Below, one piece after another: positions 1-8,673 of a DNA stretch of 64,000 nucleotides. Position 1 is the first letter of the stretch. Each line of letters opens with the position of its first letter. Origin of the DNA: Chryseobacterium paludis (GTDB taxonomy: Bacteria; Bacteroidota; Bacteroidia; Flavobacteriales; Weeksellaceae); the NCBI RefSeq assembly GCF_025403485.1, contig NZ_CP099966.1:4400501-4464500 (forward strand). Reading direction: 5' to 3'. Below the pieces are notes generated by a model that saw nothing but the letters and a program-made list of their open reading frames with translations, made no database searches and was not told where the DNA came from. A program made the translations under genes and the position numbers.

Positions 1-98
1 TATGGATGGGTGTATTCTGTATCCGTAAAGGTAAGGCCATTACAATCCAGTATTTCATTGGTTTGTCCGAAAAATTCGCCATTACGTAATGTATTCAT
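1..98 (-). CDS. Partial AraC-like regulator, N-terminus only
   Basis: An open minus-strand frame starts with ATG at 98..96 and runs off the left edge, giving about 32 residues. The fragment contains the string NGLTFTDTEYTHP, which resembles the start of the sensor domain of Bacteroidota AraC-family regulators, where a histidine-rich cupin motif usually follows. The DNA-binding domain is outside the window, so the family call is from memory of such N-termini and is tentative. Its start shares one base with the stop codon of the upstream regulator (TAATG), which suggests translational coupling. Confidence 0.45.
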   Translation of the reverse strand, partial: MNTLRNGEFFGQTNEILDCNGLTFTDTEYTHP

Positions 99-1024
99 TA
101 TAATTTTTCTTTTAAATTTTCAATCTGCTGATACATTGTATTAAAGAACATTTTTCTGTCACGATTCCCCGAAGTATTCAATGATCTGGAATTTTTAATC
201 TGATGCTCAAAATAACTTAGAGAATCCTTACAGGTCATCTCATCATTAGTCATCATATAACCGAACATACTGAACGGAATAAAAAAAGAACACTGTTGAT
301 CATTCTTAAATAAAATACTATTGTTTAAAATTACTAAATCATTTGCAAATATTTGAAAATTAGATTTTTGAAGGGTTTTGTTTTCTAGATCTTCGAGTAG
401 CTTTTTTAAATCCTCCAGGATTAAAACAGCGTCTGCCTTTTGCAATAATCCGATTTCAAAATAAAAAGATATTTGCCGCAATGCGCTCATTATTGTAGTA
501 TCATTCCAGATCTCGGTGACATTTTGTTTATTGTACAACTCAATAAGCATTTCATTTTTTGGCGAATGATATTGCATCCTGAATTCATTAAATGGACTTA
601 GAAACTGATCCTGATTTAATAAATTCATCCATACATAAAATTTGAAACGGGATAATATGGAGTCTGAGATCGTATAGAAAAAAGGGATATCCTTTGCTGA
701 ATAAAAAACCTGCGAATGGGTAATATTATGAAAAACATCCAGAATCTTAAGTGAGTTTTCAAAGTAGTTTAATAAATCTTCTGTGGTTCTTACAGGTTGT
801 GTTCTTTTTACAACCAGCTGGTTCTCGGAACCTAAATACTGATCCAAAGAGATCTGATAATACTTTGCAAGCTCTAAAGCTTCTTCAAAACTGAATTTTG
901 CTTTTAAAGAAGTACGTCTATGCGCTGCATCATAGCTTATATTGAGAATATTAGCAATCTCATCATTCAATGACCGATCTCCAATTTTTCTTCGAATTTC
1001 TTTCAATAATGCTTCCTGATGCAT
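98..1024 (-). CDS. HTH transcriptional regulator of the BetR-like type
   Basis: The 308-residue protein has an N-terminal helix-turn-helix segment (about residues 12-65; the stretch SLNDEIANILNISYDAAHRR is the likely recognition unit) followed by about 240 residues of helical, family-specific sequence without recognisable enzymatic motifs. This layout, a BetR/XRE-like DNA-binding head with a long C-terminal domain, is common for uncharacterised Bacteroidota regulators. It has no membrane segment, so it should act in the cytoplasm. Its stop overlaps the start of a second, AraC-like regulator, so the two are probably made together. It faces away from the surface-protein operon starting at 1129, a natural candidate target. 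The ligand is unknown. Confidence 0.6.
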   Translation of the reverse strand: MHQEALLKEIRRKIGDRSLNDEIANILNISYDAAHRRTSLKAKFSFEEALELAKYYQISLDQYLGSENQLVVKRTQPVRTTEDLLNYFENSLKILDVFHNITHSQVFYSAKDIPFFYTISDSILSRFKFYVWMNLLNQDQFLSPFNEFRMQYHSPKNEMLIELYNKQNVTEIWNDTTIMSALRQISFYFEIGLLQKADAVLILEDLKKLLEDLENKTLQKSNFQIFANDLVILNNSILFKNDQQCSFFIPFSMFGYMMTNDEMTCKDSLSYFEHQIKNSRSLNTSGNRDRKMFFNTMYQQIENLKEKL

Positions 1025-1039
1025 GTTTTGTGATTTTCA

Positions 1040-1047
1040 CAAATGTA
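1040..1047 (-). promoter_or_regulatory. Candidate -7 element for the regulator pair
   Basis: The minus strand reads TACATTTG here, matching the Bacteroidota -7 consensus TAnnTTTG, 16 bases before the ATG at 1024. I could not find a matching -33 TTG at good spacing, so this rests on the -7 box alone. Confidence 0.4.
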
Positions 1048-1072
1048 GTATTTTTTTTAATTCCTTTTCACA

Positions 1073-1103
1073 TTGAGAATAGCGTTTTCCGAGGATAATT
1101 TTG
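1073..1103 (+). promoter_or_regulatory. Promoter of the surface-protein operon
   Basis: TTG at 1073-1075 and TAATTTTG at 1096-1103 match the Bacteroidota -33/-7 consensus with a 20-base spacer. Transcription would begin about 1109, giving a 20-base leader before the ATG at 1129. It lies back to back with the candidate promoter of the regulator pair, so one regulator could control both. Confidence 0.65.
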
Positions 1104-1128
1104 AACTGTAATTTTAAAATAATGAATT

Positions 1129-1794
1129 ATGAAAACAATGATTTTTTTAATAATAAGTGCTTTTACAAGTACTGTATTGTATGCTCAGGATAGCCTTGCT
1201 GTCTTGGGAAATAAAACGAAATTAATAGCATTTACTCCTCTGAAAAAAAACATAAAAAAAGTTGATGGTATTGCTGTCGGAATGGGGGACGCTTTTGATG
1301 ACTATAAAGGGAATATGAGACGAATCAATGGTATTAATCTCGAGCCAAACCCTGTTGGCCTGGTGATCTGGATGTTTTTTGATCCTTCAAGAACCGCAAA
1401 TACAGAGCCTCATCTCGTGGTAAACGGACTTAATATTTCCGGAGCAGGATATGGGAGGAGTATCAGCCACAACGGAGTTTCTGTTTCGCTGTATAATTAT
1501 GGGGATACCGTGCAAGGGCTTTCGATCGGAGGCTTAACGACTGATATTGATAAAGGGAGTGGAGTTGTCATTTCTGGTTTGGGTATAAGTAGTAAAGAAC
1601 TGAATGGAATAAGCATATCCGTTTTTAATGATGCTGATGAGCTGAAAGGAATGCAGATAGGTGTTCATAATAGAGTTGATAATATGAAGGGGATACAAAT
1701 GGGCCTAATCAATAAATCTAATAAGATGAAAGGACTTCAAATTGGTTTCTGGAATAAAAATGGTAAGCGAAGTCTGCCTTTTATCAACTTTTAA
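1129..1794 (+). CDS. Secreted surface repeat protein (LA_2272-like)
   Basis: The 221-residue protein starts with a signal peptide (residues 1-19, ending LYAQ). The mature part is built from short glycine-rich repeats of the form KG-(L/I/M)-Q-(I/M)-G-x-x-N, clearest in the last 60 residues (GMQIGVHN, GIQMGLIN, GLQIGFWN), and ends with RSLPFINF. Repeats of this kind define the LA_2272 surface-repeat family of spirochaetes and Bacteroidota, thought to form a beta-rich surface structure; the function is not known. It is the first gene of a three-gene operon with an outer-membrane-type protein 10 bases downstream and a CDP-alcohol phosphatidyltransferase. Confidence 0.6.
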   Translation: MKTMIFLIISAFTSTVLYAQDSLAVLGNKTKLIAFTPLKKNIKKVDGIAVGMGDAFDDYKGNMRRINGINLEPNPVGLVIWMFFDPSRTANTEPHLVVNGLNISGAGYGRSISHNGVSVSLYNYGDTVQGLSIGGLTTDIDKGSGVVISGLGISSKELNGISISVFNDADELKGMQIGVHNRVDNMKGIQMGLINKSNKMKGLQIGFWNKNGKRSLPFINF

Positions 1795-1804
1795 AACCTT
1801 CGAA

Positions 1805-2434
1805 ATGAAAATACTAATTCTTTATGTTCTGATGGTTGTAAACCTTCATGCACAAGTACTTATAGAAACCAGGAAAAGTGATAAGCGATCAATGATTGAA
1901 GCAGGAAGCTTTCTGAGTTTTTCATCTTATAAAGAAAGACAAATACCTGGTATTTATTTAGGCTATTGGTATCGATATCCTATTGATGAAAATAAAGCGC
2001 ATCTTGAATTCGGGTTAAATTTTTACCATAGCGGAAGCCAGTACAATTTTGAATATGAAAAAAAAGGGCTGTTTTACAATATCCGTTCTAAAGAATTCCT
2101 CTTCAATGTAGGAATAAGAATGGTAAAAGAGTATCCCGTTGGAAATAACAATATAGAATGGGTAAGTGAATTGAGTCTCCATAATCTTTTCTTTAATGAT
2201 AAAAATATTTCTGATAACAGAAAAGATGACCTTAGTGAAAACACGGTATACATTGATACAAATATAGAAGGTGTCTCTTCAATCAGGATTGGACAGGGAG
2301 TAAGGTTTTGGAAAAATAATTTTGGGTTGGGGATTCAGGTTTCCTATATGCCATATCGGCTTTGGGCAAAGCATACAGTCCCTTCTGGTTTTAATTCCTT
2401 TTCAATAGAGACGAGTGTAAATTTTAGATTTTAA
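1805..2434 (+). CDS. Putative outer-membrane beta-barrel protein
   Basis: I place the start at the ATG at 1805, where a signal peptide begins (MKILILYVLMVVNLHAQ), rather than at an upstream in-frame ATG at 1742 inside the preceding gene. The protein is then 209 residues. The mature part alternates hydrophobic and polar residues with many aromatics (for example GIYLGYWYRYP) and ends in F-R-F, as typical outer-membrane barrels do. I recognise no specific family. The 10-base gap after the surface-repeat gene indicates co-transcription. Function unknown; a small barrel in the outer membrane is the best reading. Confidence 0.5.
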   Translation: MKILILYVLMVVNLHAQVLIETRKSDKRSMIEAGSFLSFSSYKERQIPGIYLGYWYRYPIDENKAHLEFGLNFYHSGSQYNFEYEKKGLFYNIRSKEFLFNVGIRMVKEYPVGNNNIEWVSELSLHNLFFNDKNISDNRKDDLSENTVYIDTNIEGVSSIRIGQGVRFWKNNFGLGIQVSYMPYRLWAKHTVPSGFNSFSIETSVNFRF

Positions 2435-2446
2435 AATTATAGCATT

Positions 2447-3046
2447 ATGAAAAAGTTACCCTATTTACTTATTGCAATAAGGTTTTTTATTGCTCCGGTT
2501 ATTATTCTCTTAAGTTATTTTAAAGGTGGAGATTCAAGGTTTTCGATATTAATATTAATGTACATTGGATTACTGACCGATATTTTTGATGGAATTATTG
2601 CCAGAAAGACTGGGGTTTCATCAGAAAAATTAAGAAGATTGGATAGTCAGACGGATCTTATTTTCTGGCTTTCTTTAGGTGTTTCATCTTACATCCTTTA
2701 CCCGGAAATGATAAAAAATGAATGGGAAGGTATACTTCTGATTTTTATTATGGAAGCCCTTTGTTATATGGTAAGCCTCTGGAAATTTGGAAAAGAAACC
2801 TGTACTCATGCTTTTTTAGCGAAAATGTGGGGATTGAGTTTACTGATTGCATTTACTTATCTGATAGGATTTCAGGAAATTGGCTGGGCATTTTACATAG
2901 CGATTGGTTTAGGATTAATCTCCCATATCGATGTGATCTTAATTATTTTACTGCTTCCAAAATGGCAGTATGATGTTCCAAGCTCCTATCATGCCTGGAA
3001 AATCAGAAATGGTAAACGGCGAAAGAAGACTATTTTCTTTAATTAA
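2447..3046 (+). CDS. CDP-alcohol phosphatidyltransferase family protein
   Basis: The 199-residue membrane protein has about five to six hydrophobic segments and the family's active-site signature at residues 45-70: D45-x2-D48-G-x2-A-R, then D66-x3-D70. Enzymes of this family transfer a phospho-alcohol group from a CDP-linked donor to an alcohol acceptor in the inner membrane, usually in phospholipid synthesis. The four aspartates that bind the two metal ions are present, but the glycine expected before D66 (G-x3-D-x3-D) is leucine (L62). Substrate cannot be told from sequence. It is the last gene of the operon and is followed by a terminator at 3103. Confidence 0.75.
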   Translation: MKKLPYLLIAIRFFIAPVIILLSYFKGGDSRFSILILMYIGLLTDIFDGIIARKTGVSSEKLRRLDSQTDLIFWLSLGVSSYILYPEMIKNEWEGILLIFIMEALCYMVSLWKFGKETCTHAFLAKMWGLSLLIAFTYLIGFQEIGWAFYIAIGLGLISHIDVILIILLLPKWQYDVPSSYHAWKIRNGKRRKKTIFFN

Positions 3047-3102
3047 ATAAACAGAAACAAGTGGACTTTAGATTAAATAATTGATTATTGATTTTTTAAA
3101 AG

Positions 3103-3134
3103 ACAGTGCAATCATCAACTTGCGCTGTTTTTTT
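3103..3134 (+). terminator. Rho-independent terminator of the surface-protein operon
   Basis: A 9-bp stem (ACAGTGCAA at 3103-3111 with TTGCGCTGT at 3120-3128, one G-T pair) with an 8-base loop is followed directly by a T-run to 3134. It ends only two bases before the asnS -7 box. Confidence 0.8.
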
Positions 3135-3135
3135 G

Positions 3136-3143
3136 TAACTTTG
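3136..3143 (+). promoter_or_regulatory. -7 element of asnS
   Basis: TAACTTTG matches the Bacteroidota -7 consensus, 38 bases before the asnS ATG. The -33 region overlaps the upstream terminator hairpin and has no clear TTG at standard spacing. Confidence 0.6.
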
Positions 3144-3181
3144 CGGACATTAATTTTTATACGAAAATTTATAATCAACAA

Positions 3182-4630
3182 ATGAAAAAGCAGACGATTA
3201 AAGAAATCCTACAGGATTACAAAAAAGTATTACATCATGACATTACGGTATACGGCTGGGTGAAAGCTTTCCGTGCAAATCGCTTTATAGCACTTAATGA
3301 TGGATCTACAATTAATAATTTGCAAATAGTTGTTGATTTTGAAAATTTTGATAAAGAAATTATCAATAAAATTAGTACAGCTTCTTCTCTTAAAATAGTT
3401 GGAGAAGTAGTAGAAAGCCAGGGTGCCGGACAAACGGTGGAAATTATTGCTAAAAAGATCATTATTTTAGGTGACAACTTTACAGAAGAATTGCAAACTA
3501 CAATTCTTCAGCCTAAAAAACATAGCTTAGAAAAGCTTCGTGAGCAGGCGCACTTAAGATTCAGAACCAATTTGTTTGGAGCTGTTTTCAGAGTACGTCA
3601 TGCAGTAACCTTTGCTATTCATTCATTCTTTAACCAGAACCAGTTCTTCAACATCCATACACCAATAGTTACCGGTGCAGATGCTGAAGGTGCAGGAGAA
3701 ATGTTTGGAGTAACAAACTTTGATTTAAACAATATTCCAAGAACTGAAGACGGAGAGATTGATTACAGCCAGGATTTCTTTGGTAAGAAAACAAACCTAA
3801 CGGTTTCTGGACAGTTGGAGGGGGAAACTGCTGCAATGGGATTAGGAAGAATTTATACATTCGGACCTACTTTCCGTGCAGAAAATTCTAATACAACACG
3901 CCACCTTGCAGAATTCTGGATGGTAGAGCCTGAAGTTGCATTTAACAACCTTGAAGACAATATTGATCTTGCTGAAGATTTCTTAAAATATGTAATTCAG
4001 TATGTACTGGATAACTGTAAGGATGATTTGGAGTTCCTGGATAACAGATTTGTTGAAGAACAAAAATCTAAACCGGAAAAAGAAAGAGCAAAAGAAGGGC
4101 TTATTGAGAAATTACAAAATGTAGTAGCAAAGCGTTTTATGCGTGTAAGCTATACAGAAGCTATTGATATATTATTAAACTCTAAAGAAAATAAAAAAGG
4201 TAAATTCCAATTCCCGATCGAGAATTGGGGGGCTGATCTTCAATCTGAACATGAAAGATTCCTTGTAGAGAAGCATTTTGAAAGTCCTGTAGTTTTATTT
4301 GATTATCCAAAAGACATCAAAGCATTCTATATGCGTTTGAATGATGATAATAAAACGGTAAGAGCAATGGACGTTCTTTTCCCTGGAATTGGAGAAATTA
4401 TTGGAGGTTCTGAAAGAGAAGAAAGAATTGAAGTTTTAAGAGCTAAAATGAAAGAGATGCATGTGGAAGAAGAAGAACTTTGGTGGTATATGGATACAAG
4501 AAAATTTGGTTCTGTACCACATGCAGGATTTGGATTGGGTCTTGAAAGACTTGTCCTTTTCGTAACAGGAATGACCAACATCAGAGACGTGATTCCTTTC
4601 CCAAGGACACCGAAAAGCGCTGAGTTTTAG
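3182..4630 (+). CDS. asnS: Asparaginyl-tRNA synthetase
   Basis: The 482-residue protein joins an N-terminal OB-fold tRNA anticodon-binding domain (about 15-100, with [20 protein letters not shown]) to a class II catalytic core. Motif 2 is at residues 227-249 ([20 protein letters not shown]) and motif 3 at 449-456 (GFGLGLER), close to the end. It charges tRNA-Asn with asparagine in the cytoplasm. Length and the motif [13 protein letters not shown] fit AsnRS rather than AspRS or LysRS. It has its own -7 element and a strong terminator, so it is probably monocistronic. Confidence 0.97.
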   Translation: MKKQTIKEILQDYKKVLHHDITVYGWVKAFRANRFIALNDGSTINNLQIVVDFENFDKEIINKISTASSLKIVGEVVESQGAGQTVEIIAKKIIILGDNFTEELQTTILQPKKHSLEKLREQAHLRFRTNLFGAVFRVRHAVTFAIHSFFNQNQFFNIHTPIVTGADAEGAGEMFGVTNFDLNNIPRTEDGEIDYSQDFFGKKTNLTVSGQLEGETAAMGLGRIYTFGPTFRAENSNTTRHLAEFWMVEPEVAFNNLEDNIDLAEDFLKYVIQYVLDNCKDDLEFLDNRFVEEQKSKPEKERAKEGLIEKLQNVVAKRFMRVSYTEAIDILLNSKENKKGKFQFPIENWGADLQSEHERFLVEKHFESPVVLFDYPKDIKAFYMRLNDDNKTVRAMDVLFPGIGEIIGGSEREERIEVLRAKMKEMHVEEEELWWYMDTRKFGSVPHAGFGLGLERLVLFVTGMTNIRDVIPFPRTPKSAEF

Positions 4631-4634
4631 ATAT

Positions 4635-4670
4635 AAAAAAAGCCTTAAATTAAATTTTAAGGCTTTTTTT
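4635..4670 (+). terminator. Terminator of asnS
   Basis: AGCCTTAAA (4641-4649) pairs with TTTAAGGCT (4656-4664) around a 6-base loop, with A-run before and T-run after. The flanking A/T runs extend the stem. Confidence 0.85.
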
Positions 4671-4788
4671 ACTTTATAATAGTTTATTATGTTAAATATT
4701 ATAATGCAAAAATCATGCTAAATATGAAATTTTTGAAAAAAATTCATTAAATTCGTGGAATATGTTATGTTAAAACACAAAGAGTAAT

Positions 4789-6252
4789 ATGCTGAAACAA
4801 CACTTACAACTCAAGTTAGGACAAAAGCTGGCTCCGCAACAGATCCAACTAATGAAGCTGATTCAACTTCATACTTTGGAATTTGAAGAAGAATTGGAAA
4901 GAGAGTTAGAAGAAAATCCTGCCTTGGAAATTGCTAAAGAGGAATCTAAAGAAGATGATTATGCAGCTCTTGAAGATACCTATGAAAATGAAGGAAATGA
5001 AAGCATTGAAACGGATTTTGATGTGAATGAATATATCTATGATGATGAACCTAGTTATAAAACAGCTTCCAGTAACTATTCTGCAGATGATGAGGAATTT
5101 GATAATGAAAGTTTATTAACAGAAGGTCAGTCTTTATATGATTACTTGCTGGAGCAAATTCACCTGGCAAATATTAACCCTGAAGATATAAAGATCGCAG
5201 AATATATTATTGGAAACTTAGATACTGATGGTTATTTAAGAAGAGAAATTAAATCTATTGTTGACGACTTAGCCTTTTCTCAGGGAATTTATACGACTAC
5301 TGAAAAAGCAGAAGATATTTTAGAAAACTATGTTCAAAAGCTGGATCCGTCTGGAGTTGGAGCAAGAGGTTTGCAAGAATGTCTTCTATTACAAATAGAA
5401 AAGAAAGTAAGCTCTGATAAAGCAGTTTCTTTGGCTGCCAATATCCTCAGACATCAATTTGATGCACTTACCAATAAGCATTATAATAAGATCATTCAGA
5501 AGTATGATATTGAAGAAGAGGATCTGAAAGATGCTTTGGAGGAGATTTCCAAATTATCTCCAAAAGTTGGCGGAAACTTTGATACCCAGACTATTACGAT
5601 TAATCAGGAGATTATTCCGGATTTTGTGATTCAGGTAAAAGACGGATTGGTTATTCCAATGCTTAACAGTAAAAATGCACCGACTCTAAGAGTCTCTGAG
5701 GAATATAAAGATATTCTAACGACCTATTCCCACGATAAAAATTCTTCTGAACATAAGCAGGCCGCATTATTTATCAAGCAAAAGCTAGATGCAGCAAAAT
5801 GGTATATTGATGCGATCAATCAGCGTCAAAATACCTTATTGCAGACTATTACGGCTATTGTAAAATTCCAGAAAGAATATTTTATTACCGGAGATGAAAA
5901 ATCTTTAAAACCAATGATCCTAAAAGATATTGCAGATATCACTGGTTTTGATATATCAACGATCTCAAGAGTAGTAAAGAGTAAATATGCCGATACTCCA
6001 AACGGTATTATATATCTTAAAGACCTGTTTTCTGATAGTTTAACGAACGATGATGGAGAGGAGGTTTCTACAAAAGAGATCAAAACCCATCTTATGGAAG
6101 TTATCAGTAAAGAAAATAAAAGAAAACCACTTACAGATGATGCGTTGGTTGTCATTTTAAAAGAACAGGGGTATAATATAGCCCGAAGAACAATCGCAAA
6201 ATACAGAGAACAACTTAACATTCCTGTTGCAAGATTAAGAAAAGAACTTTAA
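4789..6252 (+). CDS. rpoN: RNA polymerase sigma-54 factor RpoN
   Basis: The 487-residue protein shows the three-part RpoN plan: a glutamine/leucine-rich region I at residues 1-45 (QQIQLMKLIQLHTLEFEEEL) that binds enhancer-activated ATPases, an acidic linker (about 50-110), and the core-binding and DNA-binding parts ending in the RpoN box ARRTIAKYRE at 465-474, which reads the -24 element. Sigma-54 directs polymerase to GG-N10-GC promoters and needs an AAA+ activator, none of which is encoded in this window. A good sigma-54 site lies at 39451 ahead of the polysaccharide cluster. The gene stands alone between two terminators. Confidence 0.97.
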   Translation: MLKQHLQLKLGQKLAPQQIQLMKLIQLHTLEFEEELERELEENPALEIAKEESKEDDYAALEDTYENEGNESIETDFDVNEYIYDDEPSYKTASSNYSADDEEFDNESLLTEGQSLYDYLLEQIHLANINPEDIKIAEYIIGNLDTDGYLRREIKSIVDDLAFSQGIYTTTEKAEDILENYVQKLDPSGVGARGLQECLLLQIEKKVSSDKAVSLAANILRHQFDALTNKHYNKIIQKYDIEEEDLKDALEEISKLSPKVGGNFDTQTITINQEIIPDFVIQVKDGLVIPMLNSKNAPTLRVSEEYKDILTTYSHDKNSSEHKQAALFIKQKLDAAKWYIDAINQRQNTLLQTITAIVKFQKEYFITGDEKSLKPMILKDIADITGFDISTISRVVKSKYADTPNGIIYLKDLFSDSLTNDDGEEVSTKEIKTHLMEVISKENKRKPLTDDALVVILKEQGYNIARRTIAKYREQLNIPVARLRKEL

Positions 6253-6275
6253 TATAAGTTTAATAATAATAGAAG

Positions 6276-6298
6276 TGCCCGGAGATCCGGGCATTTTT
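6276..6298 (+). terminator. Terminator of rpoN
   Basis: TGCCCGG and CCGGGCA (6276-6293) form a 7-bp GC-rich stem with a 4-base loop followed by TTTTT. It separates the convergent rpoN and acyl-CoA synthetase genes. Confidence 0.85.
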
Positions 6299-6313
6299 AT
6301 GTTTTTAAAGTAT

Positions 6314-7939
6314 CTATTTGTTCTTTATTTGATCTAGTTTTAGCTCTCTAACAGAAATTTCACGCATTTCTACTTTCCTGATTTTTCCAGAGATTGTCAT
6401 TGGAAACTCATCGACAAATTTCCAGTATTTAGGGATTTTATAATGGGCAATTTTTGTCCTGCAATAATCAAGAAGTTCTTCTTCGGATACTTTAAACCCA
6501 TTTCTCACCTTAACCCAGGCCATAACTTCTTCCCCAAATTTTTCGCTTGGAACTCCTATTATCTGAACATCCAAAATGTTAGGATAAGTGTATAAAAAGT
6601 CTTCAATTTCTTTTGGTGAAATATTCTCGCCACCGCGAATGATCAGATCTTTTATCCTTCCGGAGATCGTGATATACCCCTCAGAATCCATTACCGCAAG
6701 ATCTCCAGTATGCATCCATCTCGCATCATCCAGAACCTTTTGCGTATTTTCCGGATCGTTCCAGTATTTTAGCATTACAGAATATCCTCTGGTACACAAT
6801 TCTCCATGTTCTCCACGTTCAACAACCTTACCAGTTTCATCAATAATTTTTATTTCAAGATGATCCTGAATGGTACCTACTGTACTGACCTGCTTCTCCA
6901 AAGGAGTTCCAATCAATGTTTGAGTAGAAACGGGAGAAGTTTCTGTCATTCCATAACAGATGCTCATTTCTTTGATATTCATAAGGTTTTCTACCTTCTT
7001 CATAATTTCAGGCGGACATACAGATCCAGCCATAACACCGGTTCTTAGATTCGAAAAATCATAGGTGTCAAAATCTTTTACAGCCAACTCGGCAATAAAC
7101 ATGGTAGGCACTCCATACAAGGAAGTACATTTTTCATCAGAAACCACTTTTAGCGTAATATCGGGATCAAAGCTTTCATTAGGAATCACAATACAGGCGC
7201 CGTGAGCAGCACAGCAAATATTACCGATCACCATTCCAAAGCAATGATAAAATGGAACCGGAATACAAACGCGATCTCTTTCTGTGTATCGCAACCGTAT
7301 TCCAATGAAGTATCCATTGTTTAAAATATTATGATGGGAAAGAGTAACGCCTTTTGGAAATCCTGTTGTTCCAGATGTATATTGAATGTTTACAGGATCA
7401 TCAAATTCTATACTTTCTTCAAAACTTAGCAATATTTCATCAGAAACTGATTCTCCGTTTTTTAAAAACTGATCCCAACTTTCATTAAAGAAAATGGCCT
7501 CATCTAATGTAGGACATACTTCCTGGGCATATTCCACCATTTCTTTGTAATTGCTGGTTTTAAATGATAGAGAAGAAAAAATAAAACGAACTTCTGACTG
7601 ATTCAGAACATAGGTAAGCTCATGCGTTCTGTATGCAGGGTTGATATTAACCAAAATAGTCCCTATTCGGGCAGTGGCATATTGAAGCAATACCCATTCA
7701 TATCTGTTGGCAGACCAGATTCCGATTCGATCTCCTGATTTTACACCTAAAGAGATCAACGCTTTGGCAACAGTTGTCGTTTGATCATAAAACTCTTTAT
7801 AGCTTGCACGGTAATTCTGTTGAACAGAAACTAACGCCTCATGATCAGGAAATTTTTCGACTGTTTTTTTTAAGTTACTACCGATTGTCTCTCCCAGTAA
7901 TGGAATATTCGAAGCTCCGGATACATAAGATAAAGCCAT
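6314..7939 (-). CDS. Acyl-CoA synthetase (AMP-binding, ACSF2-like)
   Basis: The 541-residue protein is a full-length ANL-superfamily adenylating enzyme. The AMP-binding P-loop is at 187-198 (YTSGTTGFPKGV), the adenine motif GMTETSP follows in the second half, the hinge segment HTGDLAV is present, and the C-terminal catalytic lysine is K519 in TISGKIRK. It activates a carboxylic acid to acyl-AMP and then acyl-CoA. The sequence around the P-loop (SHHNILNNG) resembles the medium-chain ACSF2/FadD-like subgroup rather than acetyl-CoA synthetase. The exact chain length is not readable. It is alone on the minus strand, convergent with rpoN. Confidence 0.88.
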   Translation of the reverse strand: MALSYVSGASNIPLLGETIGSNLKKTVEKFPDHEALVSVQQNYRASYKEFYDQTTTVAKALISLGVKSGDRIGIWSANRYEWVLLQYATARIGTILVNINPAYRTHELTYVLNQSEVRFIFSSLSFKTSNYKEMVEYAQEVCPTLDEAIFFNESWDQFLKNGESVSDEILLSFEESIEFDDPVNIQYTSGTTGFPKGVTLSHHNILNNGYFIGIRLRYTERDRVCIPVPFYHCFGMVIGNICCAAHGACIVIPNESFDPDITLKVVSDEKCTSLYGVPTMFIAELAVKDFDTYDFSNLRTGVMAGSVCPPEIMKKVENLMNIKEMSICYGMTETSPVSTQTLIGTPLEKQVSTVGTIQDHLEIKIIDETGKVVERGEHGELCTRGYSVMLKYWNDPENTQKVLDDARWMHTGDLAVMDSEGYITISGRIKDLIIRGGENISPKEIEDFLYTYPNILDVQIIGVPSEKFGEEVMAWVKVRNGFKVSEEELLDYCRTKIAHYKIPKYWKFVDEFPMTISGKIRKVEMREISVRELKLDQIKNK

Positions 7940-7998
7940 ATCAAAAGATTTGTTTATCTAAAATAACAAATAAATCTTAAGATAACTGTTTAAGAGAA

Positions 7999-8673
7999 TT
8001 AATTTTCCTGAGAATCAATATCTTTTAGTTGTGCCAGGTTTTTGTCCAGTTTTCTCATGATAATTCCATAAACCAATCTATAGTATAACCAAATCAACAA
8101 TACACAAAGCCCTGTGCTTAAAATAGTCCCGATAATAAAAATAATAACTGCCGAATTAGCAGGTTCGATATTTTGAGAATTTAAGGCATAAAATATGAAA
8201 ACAGTAAAAATTGAAGTGAAGGCTACTAATAAGACAATGCTTATTAAAATGAAAGCATTCACTGTTTTTTTAAATTTAATAATTCTGGTGATAAGACCTT
8301 TAAGGTTTTCTTCAATTCTTATTCTACGATAGTTTTGGTAGAATTTATAAACAAAATAAGCAGTGACCAGTAGACTTGAGATCTTAAGTATAAGATAAAT
8401 AGTATCAAAGCTATTTTCCACTTCTGGCGTTTTTTGGGCTCCCAGTTTTTCTAAAACATTTAGGAAACCATTGGTCTCTTCTCCTTTGAAGAAGTAAAAT
8501 AATCCCATAACGGAAAAAAGTAAGAATTCAAAAACACTGATCCAGAAAATATATTTCACGTAGTTACGTGACTTTCTGTTTAGCATTTTAAGAATTTCAC
8601 TATTATCGTATTTTTGCTGAACAGGCTGTTCCTGCCATGTTTTCTTAAAGCTGTCTAAATCAAAATCAGGCAT
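7999..8673 (-). CDS. Four-helix membrane protein partnered with an ECF sigma factor
   Basis: The 224-residue protein has a cytoplasmic N-terminus of about 40 residues (with FKKTWQEQP) and four hydrophobic segments (about 42-63, 92-113, 134-165, 172-203). Its start overlaps the end of the ECF sigma gene by 8 bases, so the two are coupled in translation. That position is where anti-sigma factors normally sit, but it lacks the zinc-binding HxxxCxxC motif of classical ones. I infer a membrane regulator of the sigma factor, without proof. Proteins of this kind are often misnamed beta-carotene monooxygenases in databases; nothing here supports that. Confidence 0.5.
   Translation of the reverse strand: MPDFDLDSFKKTWQEQPVQQKYDNSEILKMLNRKSRNYVKYIFWISVFEFLLFSVMGLFYFFKGEETNGFLNVLEKLGAQKTPEVENSFDTIYLILKISSLLVTAYFVYKFYQNYRRIRIEENLKGLITRIIKFKKTVNAFILISIVLLVAFTSIFTVFIFYALNSQNIEPANSAVIIFIIGTILSTGLCVLLIWLYYRLVYGIIMRKLDKNLAQLKDIDSQEN

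Noticed and set aside
1742..1804. Upstream start of the outer-membrane protein at 1742
   Set aside because: It lies inside the preceding gene and would bury the signal peptide that starts at 1805.
2722..2973. 83-codon frame inside the phosphatidyltransferase gene
   Set aside because: Another frame of a well-supported gene; no start context or family.
7999..8673. Beta-carotene monooxygenase as a name for the membrane partner of the ECF sigma factor
   Set aside because: No carotenoid oxygenase motifs or iron-binding histidines; the protein is a four-helix membrane protein.
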